Assembly: GCA_937988705.1 (NCBI GenBank)
Contig: CALKIA010000257.1
Location: 1-5,761, forward strand
Direction of reading: 5' to 3'
Source of the DNA: an uncultured Chloroflexota bacterium
GTDB taxonomy: Bacteria; Chloroflexota; Anaerolineae; Aggregatilineales; Phototrophicaceae
Length of the DNA: 5,761 bases
Shown here: in pieces, positions 1 through 5,326 of the stretch
Position numbering within the stretch: position 1 is the stretch's first letter
Layout: the number at the start of each line of letters is the position of its first letter
Position numbers and translations under genes: made by a program
Notes under the pieces: model-generated
Seen by the model: only the letters and a program-made list of their open reading frames with translations
The model's database searches: none
Told to the model about the DNA's origin: nothing

Positions 1-2940
1 GGGCGCGATGTGTGGATCGACTGGGAAGATATTCCCCGCGCCGCCGATTGGCTCAACGAGATCTACGGTGGCATCGAACGCGCTGATACCGTTGTGCAAA
101 TCGTCAGCCGCCATTCGTTGTGCAGCGAAATCTGCAACCACGAAATCGCCTACGCGCGCAAGCTCGGCAAGCGGATTGTGCCGCTCATCCACGAGAACAT
201 CAGCGGTGAGGCCGAAACCTACGTCAAAACCTTCTGGACGGGCGTGACGTGGAAAGACATCGCCGAGACCAACTGGCAGACGATCAGCCACCTCAACTGG
301 ATTTTCTTCGTTAAAGAGGCGGATGGGTCGCTCGCCGCCGAGGTCTTCGAACGCGAATATCAGGCGCTGGTGCAGGCGATCGAAACCGACCTGACGCACA
401 CGCGGTATCACACCCGCTACCTCGTGCGCGCGCTTGATTGGAAAGCCAATGCGGAAAACCCGAGCTATCTGCTCGTCGGCGACGATTTGATCGCGGCAGA
501 AAAGTGGCTCGCCGACTGGGATGGCGACCTGCAGTGCCGCCTCGACACCGGCGATACGCGCGTTAAGCAGCCTGCGCCCACCGATGATCAACGCGCCTAC
601 CTCACCGCCAGCCGCGCCGCCGAAGACGAACGCGCGCAGCGGTTGCTCGAATTGGAAACCAGCCGCCAGCGGTCAGAAGAAGCCGCTCAAGCCGCGCACG
701 CCAGTGCTGACCTCGCCAAGCGGCGGGCAGAAGTCGCGCGGCGCATCATCTACGCGCTGGCCATCGTTGGTACGCTGATTATCGTCGCCGTGATCGCCTT
801 CACGAGCACGCAGGTCAACGAAGCAGAGCGCGAAGTCGCGTCGGCGCGCACCGCCCTGACAGCCATCCCGCCCACGCTCACCGCCGTCAGCCGTGAGATC
901 ACGGCGGGGCAGCAGCGCATCAACTCACTGCGCCTGGCGAACGCGGCGGGCGAAATGCTCAACGACCCGGCGGGCAACAGCGAAACCGCCGCGCTGCTGG
1001 CGATCTACGCGCTCAACACCGCCTACACCGACTCCGCCGATGCAGCGCTCGTCCGCGCGGTCGACGATTTGTACACCTTGCGGATTATGCGCGGACATCA
1101 GCGCGCCGTGACCTCGGTCGCTTTCAGCCCGGACAGTCAAGCGCTGATCTCCGGCTCGTTTGATGGCTTCGTCTCACTGTGGAATGCCGAAACTGGCGCA
1201 CGACTGCGCACCTTTCCCGGTCACACCGGCGCGGTGCAGGCCGTCGCCTTCAGTCCGGCGGGGACGCTGGTCGTTTCCGGTTCCGATGATTACACGCTGC
1301 GCCTGTGGGAAGTCGACAGCGGCCGCACGATCCATGTGCTGCGCGGTCACACAGGCGGGGTAACCTCAGTCGCCTTCAGTCCCAACGGTCGCTGGATTCT
1401 CTCCGGCGGACAGGACAGCAGCGTACGCCTGTGGAACACCAGCACAGGCGAACTCGTGCGGACATTGAGCGGTCACACCAGCATCGTGAGTGGTGTCGCC
1501 TTCAGTCCCGATGGTACGCAAGCAGTGTCTGGAGGGCAGGATAACGCCGTCATCCTCTGGGATATCGAAACGGGCACGCCAATCCATACCTTCGTGGGCC
1601 ATACCAACATCGTGCGCAGCGTCGCCTTTAGTCCCGACGGCACGCAGGTGCTCTCCGGCTCGGATGATTACACGCTGCGGCTGTGGGATGTCGCGACGGG
1701 CGATCTCGTCGCCACGTACACGGGACACACGGCCGGCGTGGCGAGCGTCGTTTTCGGTCATGATGGGCAAACGGCGCTGTCTGGCTCCTACGATGGCACG
1801 CTTCATCTGTGGAATTTGACGACGGGTACGACTATTCGCGTGTTCGCGGGCCATACCGGCTGGGTAACCGGGGTCGCCTTCAGCGCGGATGGCCGCAGGA
1901 TCGCTTCGTCCTCGCGGGATACGACCATTCGCCTGTGGGAAGGTTCACTCGGTGGCTCGGCACGCGTCTTGGTCGGCCATACGGGTTGGGTGACGGGTGT
2001 CGCCTTCAGCCCGGACGGTTACACGGCGGCGTCCGCCTCGACTGACGACACGCTGCGCCTGTGGAGCATCGCCACCAGCCAGACGATCCGCGTCTTTAGC
2101 GGGCACACGGGCGGCGTGACGAGCGTCGCCTTCACGCCCGATGGCCGATCGCTGCTCTCCGGTTCGTATGATATGACGCTGCGCCTATGGGATATAGCGA
2201 CGGGTGAGACGATCCGCATCTTCAGCGGCCATCGTTCACGCGTCGTCAGCGTGGCGATTAGCCCCGATGGCACGCGCGCGCTCTCCGGTTCGACCGACGA
2301 AACTATGCGCCTGTGGAATCTCGAAACGGGTGAACTGATCCGTACCTTCACCGGACACACTGACCCAGTGCTGCAAGTCGCTTTCAGCCCGGACGGGCAA
2401 ACCGCCATCTCCGCCTCATGGGATGGTACGCTCCGCCTGTGGAATCTGGAAACAGGCGCTGTGATCCGCGAATTCGTCGGGCATTCGGGCATGGTGACGA
2501 GCGTCGCCTTCAGCCCTGACGGTCAGACCGCGCTGTCGGGATCGTATGACACGACGTTGAAGCTGTGGGATGTGAACACCGGGGCGGTGATCTACACCTT
2601 TGTCGGGCATACCTCCGGCGTCAACCGGGTCGCCTTCAGCCCGGATGGGCGCTTGGTCGCTTCGGGCACGACCTCGTCGAGCATGCGCGTGTGGGATGTG
2701 ACGACGCACGAGACGATCCGCTCACTGGCGGGGCACACCGCACCGATCTATGGGCTGGCCTTCAGTCCGAACAGTCAAACGGTGCTGTCTGGCTCGGCGG
2801 ACGCGACCCTGCGCCTGTGGGATACCGACTTTCACAGCCTGATCACCTACGCCTGCACGCACATCTTCCGCGACCTGTCGGCCAACGAGCGCACGATCTA
2901 CGGCGTCGGCACGACTCCCGCCTGCCCGGTGAGTTATTAG
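1..2940 (+). CDS. TIR domain / transmembrane helix / 14 x WD40 repeat protein, N-terminus missing at window edge
   Basis: Reading frame 1 is open from the first base to TAG at 2938-2940. A GTG at 10 is in frame but is not the real start: the TIR box (GRDVWIDWEDIP) begins upstream of it, and the usual first TIR strand is absent, so the gene starts outside the window. Numbering residues from that GTG, 1-60 are the rest of a TIR domain, with the BB-loop region (WIDWEDIPRAADW) and a C-x-x-E motif whose Glu45 matches the catalytic Glu of NADase TIRs. Residues 138-206 hold a conserved linker (LVRALDW, PSYLLVGDDL, QPAPT, YLTASRAAE) known from other TIR-WD40 proteins. A charged, probably coiled-coil stretch (about 201-243) leads into a membrane helix at about 246-264. 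Residues 305-356 are helical (SLRLANAAGE, ALLAIYALN). WD40 repeats fill 357-944, and a 32-residue tail with Cys949 and Cys972 closes the protein. TIR domains act as NAD-consuming enzymes or as signalling adaptors; which applies here is unknown. The architecture is secure, the biological role is not. Confidence 0.93.
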   Translation, partial: GRDVWIDWEDIPRAADWLNEIYGGIERADTVVQIVSRHSLCSEICNHEIAYARKLGKRIVPLIHENISGEAETYVKTFWTGVTWKDIAETNWQTISHLNWIFFVKEADGSLAAEVFEREYQALVQAIETDLTHTRYHTRYLVRALDWKANAENPSYLLVGDDLIAAEKWLADWDGDLQCRLDTGDTRVKQPAPTDDQRAYLTASRAAEDERAQRLLELETSRQRSEEAAQAAHASADLAKRRAEVARRIIYALAIVGTLIIVAVIAFTSTQVNEAEREVASARTALTAIPPTLTAVSREITAGQQRINSLRLANAAGEMLNDPAGNSETAALLAIYALNTAYTDSADAALVRAVDDLYTLRIMRGHQRAVTSVAFSPDSQALISGSFDGFVSLWNAETGARLRTFPGHTGAVQAVAFSPAGTLVVSGSDDYTLRLWEVDSGRTIHVLRGHTGGVTSVAFSPNGRWILSGGQDSSVRLWNTSTGELVRTLSGHTSIVSGVAFSPDGTQAVSGGQDNAVILWDIETGTPIHTFVGHTNIVRSVAFSPDGTQVLSGSDDYTLRLWDVATGDLVATYTGHTAGVASVVFGHDGQTALSGSYDGTLHLWNLTTGTTIRVFAGHTGWVTGVAFSADGRRIASSSRDTTIRLWEGSLGGSARVLVGHTGWVTGVAFSPDGYTAASASTDDTLRLWSIATSQTIRVFSGHTGGVTSVAFTPDGRSLLSGSYDMTLRLWDIATGETIRIFSGHRSRVVSVAISPDGTRALSGSTDETMRLWNLETGELIRTFTGHTDPVLQVAFSPDGQTAISASWDGTLRLWNLETGAVIREFVGHSGMVTSVAFSPDGQTALSGSYDTTLKLWDVNTGAVIYTFVGHTSGVNRVAFSPDGRLVASGTTSSSMRVWDVTTHETIRSLAGHTAPIYGLAFSPNSQTVLSGSADATLRLWDTDFHSLITYACTHIFRDLSANERTIYGVGTTPACPVSY
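1078..2841 (+). repeat. Array of 14 WD40 repeats, exact 126-bp period, inside the TIR protein gene
   Basis: Fourteen consecutive 42-residue units fit the pattern hydrophobic-x4-GH-x3-V-x2-VAFSPDG-x5-SGS-D-x-TLRLWD-x3-G. The spacing is exact: the first unit starts at 1078 and the last ends at 2841 (14 x 126 = 1764 bases). GH is kept in all units. SPDG degenerates to GHDG in unit 6 and SADG in unit 7. The terminal WD becomes WN, WE or WS in units 1, 2, 3, 6, 7, 8, 10 and 11. Units 2 and 5 share the identical SGSDDYTLRLW, and units 7 and 8 share GHTGWVTGVAFS, which suggests internal duplication. Fourteen blades suit two seven-bladed propellers (units 1-7 and 8-14), a ligand- or partner-binding platform. 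The array contains no cysteine. Confidence 0.95.
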
Positions 2941-2987
2941 GGTCAGATCTGAAAAATAACCCCACCCCCGAACACTTTTCAAAGGTA

Positions 2988-3036
2988 GGTTTTTCATTGT
3001 GGGGACGAGACATGTCTCGTCCCCACGAGAAAAACT
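2988..3036. repeat. Long palindrome / hairpin (28-base perfect core), REP- or MITE-like
   Basis: Bases 2999-3026 form a perfect palindrome whose half is GTGGGGACGAGACA. Pairing continues outward past a single bulged A at 2996 (TTTTTC at 2990-2995 against GAAAAA at 3029-3034), giving a stem that runs from 2988 to 3036. The U-run is on the 5' side and the A-run on the 3' side, the reverse of an intrinsic terminator, so termination is not its obvious role. The core shares the GGGACG...CGTCC frame of the palindrome at 3049-3068. It is best described as a dispersed palindromic element, but copy number elsewhere cannot be seen from this window. Confidence 0.8.
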
Positions 3037-3048
3037 GTTCTTGTGTAG

Positions 3049-3068
3049 GGACGCGATTGATCGCGTCC
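3049..3068. repeat. Second palindrome of the same design
   Basis: GGACGCGAT and ATCGCGTCC are exact inverted repeats of 9 bases around a 2-base centre (TG). The unit is preceded by TGTAG and followed by GCCCCCC. The outer arms match those of the element 23 bases upstream while the core differs but remains self-complementary, as expected if the hairpin rather than the primary sequence is maintained. Confidence 0.75.
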
Positions 3069-3212
3069 GCCCCCCAAAAAATGACTTCACGCTGTTCTAC
3101 GTAGCTAGCGGCATGCCTTGTCCTCTTTAGCTTCACCTGCGCTTGTAGAAATCGCTGCCCCTGTAACAAAAACCTGCGCAAAATTGAATAGACTGTGTAG
3201 GGACACCAACAC

Positions 3213-3218
3213 GGAGAG
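3213..3218 (+). promoter_or_regulatory. Ribosome binding site of the sigma factor gene
   Basis: GGAGAG lies three bases before the ATG at 3222, with GGAG about five bases away. It supports that ATG as the start rather than any downstream in-frame codon. Confidence 0.65.
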
Positions 3219-3221
3219 CCG

Positions 3222-3779
3222 ATGAAGCGTACAACCCGCTTGCGGGGGTTCATCGAAACGGAAGCGAGCGCATTAACGTCGACGCTGCGCATGTATGTTG
3301 CGCGTGCCGGGTTGAGCGATCTGCCGCTGGACGCGGCGGCGCAGGATCTGCTCAACGACGTGATCGTCGAGGCATTGGAACATGAGGATCGTTTTGTGGC
3401 GACCGGAGAGCCGCGCGCGTGGCTGCTCGGCATCGCCGCCAACCTGATTCGCCGTCGCCAGAGCGACCGCGCCAAACGCGAGCAGCGCGAACCGCTGATC
3501 CGCGACTTAGTGGCGGATGATGCCAGCGACGACGAACTGTTCGATCACCTGTGCGGGCTGGCCGATGATCCGTATGCGCATGACGACGAGATCGCCGCGC
3601 TCGTGCGCACGCTCTCACCCGACGATCAGCATGTAATCCGCCTCGCGATTCTCGCAGACATGGACGGCGCCTCGCTGGCGCGCGAACTCGGCATCACGCC
3701 CGGTGCGGCGCGGGTACGTCTGCATCGCGCGTTAATCCGACTGCGTGCGATCTACGGAAAGGCCAAAGCCGATGCGTAA
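3222..3779 (+). CDS. ECF-type RNA polymerase sigma-70 family sigma factor
   Basis: This 185-residue protein has the two-domain layout and size of extracytoplasmic-function sigma factors. Region 2 (about residues 17-85) contains the family signature: an acidic and hydrophobic helix (AQDLLNDVIVEALEHEDRF), then PRAWLLGIAANLIRRRQS, whose conserved Trp and IAxN pattern belong to the -10 recognition and core-binding part. Region 4 (about 124-178) contains a helix-turn-helix: LSPDDQHVIRLA, then MDGASLARELGITPGAARVRLHRALIRLR, which would read the -35 element. The linker between them (about 92-123) is long and strongly acidic. No sigma region 3 or 1.1 is present. A good ribosome binding site precedes the ATG, and the stop overlaps the next gene's start, so the two are co-translated. 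By analogy with other ECF pairs it probably activates its own operon and is held inactive by the downstream membrane protein; the target regulon is not visible here. Confidence 0.92.
   Translation: MKRTTRLRGFIETEASALTSTLRMYVARAGLSDLPLDAAAQDLLNDVIVEALEHEDRFVATGEPRAWLLGIAANLIRRRQSDRAKREQREPLIRDLVADDASDDELFDHLCGLADDPYAHDDEIAALVRTLSPDDQHVIRLAILADMDGASLARELGITPGAARVRLHRALIRLRAIYGKAKADA
3756..3762 (+). promoter_or_regulatory. Ribosome binding site inside the end of the sigma gene
   Basis: GGAAAGG sits nine bases before the ATG at 3772. It favours 3772 over the upstream in-frame GTG at 3745 as the start of the membrane protein, since that GTG has no comparable site and would lengthen the overlap. 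Confidence 0.6.
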
Positions 3780-4938
3780 ACACCAGCGCGAAAAACTCCT
3801 GTTCCGCTACAGCAGCGCGCTAACGCGGAGCGATTTCGCCGCCGTCGCCGCCATCCTCGCAGAAGCCGAGCGCGATCCGACCCTCGCCCGCCAGCTCGCG
3901 GAAATCGACGCTGTGTATGCGCTTGAACCTGTCCCTATCTTCAGTCTAAATGGTCATAAAAGGGAAACCAACGTGAGTGTGTATGTCGAGTCTGCTCCCA
4001 AACTGCGGGCGCAGCGTTTCAATCTGGCGTACGTCTATGCCGCCGCCGTGTTGGTGGTGATCCTGTTGGGTACGCTGCTATTTGCCCACCGCCCCGGCGG
4101 CGATGATGACGCCCATGCGATCCTCCCCGCCGCACAAAGTACGGAAACGCCCACCGCCGCGCCTTCACAGCCCCCGACTTTTACGGCGACGCCCTTTCTG
4201 GCGACTGTCGTACCACCCGCCAACTCCGACCCGAACGCGACACTCGAGATCTTCCTACCGGTGCCGGGAAGCGACTCCCTACCGCTGATTTGTACGGGGC
4301 GCACACCCGACGTGATCCTCGACGTGCGTTCGCTGCCAGATCTGAATTCGGGGGTGGTTGTCGGCTTGCTGGCGCATAACACGCACGTCGCGGTCGTCGA
4401 CAGCTATCAAGGTGAAACGGAAGGCTGGTACTACATCATTGCCGATCTCGAAACCGGGGTGCGTGTGCAAGGCTGGCTGCAAGCTAACGCGATCACTCCG
4501 GACAGCGAATGCGTCTACTCGTACAGCGAAGATGCAGGCGTTGTGCAGGTGACTTACATCATTCAGCCGGGCGACACGCTGCTCGGTATCGCCGCGCAGT
4601 TTGGGCTGAATGTGAGCGATCTACCGCGTCTGCTTGAACTCAACAATCTGGGTGACGGGAGCGCGCTGCCCGCGCCGGGTGCAGCGCTCATCCTCGAAGT
4701 CCCGTCGAATCGCCCACTGGAGATGCGGTTGGAGCCCATCACCTCGACGCCGCTGCCAATAGTCCCGCCCGTTGATCCTATGGCGGCAACGGCCACGCAG
4801 ATCATCAGCGAAATGACGAGTACAGCCGAGGGTCTGCTTCCGTTGATGGCCACCGCCACGCAGATCATTATCAACGCGACGCAAACCGCCGAAGGCGCGC
4901 TCCCTGTAACAGCGACCGCCACACCGATCGGGCAGTAA
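3772..4938 (+). CDS. Putative anti-sigma factor / membrane sensor with extracytoplasmic SH3b and LysM domains
   Basis: The protein has 388 residues from the ATG at 3772, which overlaps the sigma stop in ATGCGTAA. Residues 1-83 are a cytoplasmic, mostly helical segment (LLFRYSSALTRSDFAAVAAILAEA) where an anti-sigma domain would be expected; it contains no cysteine, so the zinc-binding H-x3-C-x2-C motif of classic anti-sigma domains is absent. One membrane helix spans about 84-104, followed by a Thr/Pro/Ala-rich spacer (105-160). Residues 171-245 resemble a bacterial SH3 domain (VRSLP, HVAVVDS, GWYYI, GWLQANAI). Residues 260-311 are a LysM domain (YIIQPGDTLLGIAAQFGL, LPAPGAALIL), which binds N-acetylglucosamine-containing glycans such as peptidoglycan. 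The C-terminus has a Thr/Ala-rich repeat. The only cysteines, 174 and 247, bracket the SH3 domain and could form a disulphide. Domain calls are firm; the anti-sigma role is inferred from position, coupling and topology. Confidence 0.85.
   Translation: MRKHQREKLLFRYSSALTRSDFAAVAAILAEAERDPTLARQLAEIDAVYALEPVPIFSLNGHKRETNVSVYVESAPKLRAQRFNLAYVYAAAVLVVILLGTLLFAHRPGGDDDAHAILPAAQSTETPTAAPSQPPTFTATPFLATVVPPANSDPNATLEIFLPVPGSDSLPLICTGRTPDVILDVRSLPDLNSGVVVGLLAHNTHVAVVDSYQGETEGWYYIIADLETGVRVQGWLQANAITPDSECVYSYSEDAGVVQVTYIIQPGDTLLGIAAQFGLNVSDLPRLLELNNLGDGSALPAPGAALILEVPSNRPLEMRLEPITSTPLPIVPPVDPMAATATQIISEMTSTAEGLLPLMATATQIIINATQTAEGALPVTATATPIGQ
4786..4911 (+). repeat. Two tandem 63-bp (21-residue) repeats at the C-terminus of the LysM protein
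   Basis: The units ATATQIISEMTSTAEGLLP and ATATQIIINATQTAEGALP follow each other directly, and ATATP starts a third, broken copy. At the DNA level GCCACGCAGATCAT recurs at 4792 and 4855, exactly 63 bases apart. Thr/Ala-rich tails like this are common as extended extracytoplasmic linkers in Chloroflexota. Confidence 0.8.
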
Positions 4939-4965
4939 CCTCACACCGTTTCGCTGCGCTCAACT

Positions 4966-4989
4966 GCCCCTCTCCAAAGGGTGAGGGGC
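4966..4989. repeat. Palindromic repeat unit A (GCCCCTC / GAGGGGC)
   Basis: The 7-base arms GCCCCTC and GAGGGGC are exact inverted repeats around a short centre that can also pair CC with GG. It lies 28 bases after the LysM protein stop. No T-run follows on the plus strand, so it is at best a poor terminator for the sigma/anti-sigma operon. It shares CCCCTCTCC with unit C at 5167. Confidence 0.6.
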
Positions 4990-5061
4990 AAAAACGCCGC
5001 GCAATTGACCATCTCTCCTAAGCAATCGGGGATCGGCGAGACGTGGCGAACAAGGCTTGCT

Positions 5062-5105
5062 CCCCTCCCTGAATTCGGGGAGGGGCTGGGGGTGGGGTGG
5101 AAAAT
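5062..5105. repeat. Palindromic repeat unit B with G-rich tail
   Basis: Bases 5062-5085 are a 24-base palindrome (CCCCTCCC, then GAATTC at the centre, then GGGAGGGG) broken only by one T/G pair. It is followed by the G-rich tail CTGGGGGTGGGGTGG. The same plan, C-rich arm, G-rich arm, then a longer G-rich tail, recurs in unit C, which points to a dispersed intergenic repeat family. Confidence 0.7.
5077..5097 (+). other. G-quadruplex motif
   Basis: Four runs of at least four G are separated by loops of 1, 2 and 1 bases: GGGG-A-GGGG-CT-GGGGG-T-GGGG. This is a canonical strong intramolecular quadruplex pattern on the plus strand. It competes with the unit B hairpin because it uses the same 3' arm. 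Folding is predicted from the pattern only. Confidence 0.65.
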
Positions 5106-5165
5106 GACCTCTTTAAATAGGCTCTTGCCTCGCCCCTCCACAGCTTCTGTCTGGTGGTTCTTTCG

Positions 5166-5206
5166 CCCCCTCTCCGAAAAGAGGAGCGGGGGTTGGGGGG
5201 TGAGGT
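5166..5206. repeat. Palindromic repeat unit C with G-rich tail
   Basis: CCTCT (5169-5173) pairs with AGAGG (5180-5184) and a C-run before it faces a G-run after it. The tail GGGGGTTGGGGGGTGAGG parallels that of unit B. The unit is more degenerate than B. Confidence 0.55.
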
Positions 5207-5266
5207 CAGATGCTCACCGCCCGTCTCATTCCGACCAAGCCTCTGGGCGGATGCTTCCCCACAACA

Positions 5267-5297
5267 AAAACGGGAGTCCCATCGGGACTCCCGTTTT
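5267..5297. terminator. Intrinsic terminator, bidirectional in form, serving the minus-strand gene
   Basis: AAAACGGGAGTCCC (5267-5280) and GGGACTCCCGTTTT (5284-5297) are perfect 14-base inverted repeats with a 3-base loop (ATC). On the minus strand the stem is followed by TTTTTGTTGT, and it lies 29 bases past the stop of the minus-strand gene, so it should end that transcript. The plus strand also ends in TTTT and could stop read-through from the sigma/anti-sigma operon. Confidence 0.9.
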
Positions 5298-5326
5298 CAA
5301 TCAGCAGTTTAGCTGGTGGACTTCAA

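Larger units (their letters stand above)
2941..3221. other. Intergenic region with palindromes, no gene
   Basis: No credible coding sequence lies between the TIR-WD40 stop and the sigma factor start. The region opens with a 10-base palindrome (TCAGATCTGA, 2943-2952) and a C-rich stretch (2959-2970), followed by two larger palindromes described separately. An 11-base direct repeat, TGTGTAGGGAC, occurs at 3042-3052 on the left flank of the second palindrome and again at 3194-3204, only 17 bases before the sigma factor ATG, so the sigma leader may contain a half repeat unit. I could not identify a convincing -35/-10 pair or ECF-type promoter, although the sigma gene's promoter should lie here. 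Confidence 0.7.
4939..5326. other. Non-coding convergent region with G-rich palindromic repeats and a terminator
   Basis: This 388-base gap separates two convergent genes. It contains three C-run/G-run palindromic units (about 4966-4989, 5062-5105 and 5166-5206) and, next to the minus-strand gene, an intrinsic terminator. The open frames crossing it have low-complexity Arg- and Ser-rich or Pro/Gly-rich translations and no recognisable domain, so I regard them as non-coding. A 6-bp inverted repeat, CCGCCC (5217-5222) with GGGCGG (5245-5250), is weak because of its 22-base loop. Confidence 0.7.

Noticed and set aside
1366..1854. 162-residue minus-strand open frame within the WD40 array
   Set aside because: It is antisense to a clear repeat protein; its own periodicity mirrors the 126-bp repeats and it shows no independent domain.
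2019..2492. 157-residue minus-strand open frame
   Set aside because: Antisense shadow of WD40 units, with the same repeat period and no start signal.
1078..2841. CRISPR-like regular repeats
   Set aside because: The 126-bp periodicity is coding and translates to WD40 units without unique spacers.
2988..3036. Hairpin as terminator of the TIR-WD40 gene
   Set aside because: The T-run is on the 5' side and the A-run on the 3' side, and no U-tract follows the stem on either strand.
3143..3190. Possible sigma gene promoter (TTGTAG, TGTAAC, TTGAATAGACT)
   Set aside because: No pair of boxes has convincing sequence and spacing for a housekeeping or an ECF promoter.
2843..3475. 210-residue minus-strand open frame spanning the intergenic palindromes and the sigma gene start
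   Set aside because: Its sequence is a translation of the palindromes and of the antisense of the sigma gene; no recognisable domain.
3745..3771. GTG at 3745 as start of the LysM membrane protein
   Set aside because: It would lengthen the overlap with the sigma gene and has no good ribosome binding site; ATG at 3772 has GGAAAGG nine bases upstream and the typical ATGCGTAA coupling.
3973..3975. Internal GTG start after AAAAGGGAAACC in the LysM protein gene
   Set aside because: Starting there would remove most of the cytoplasmic domain, and the upstream frame is continuous and coupled to the sigma gene.
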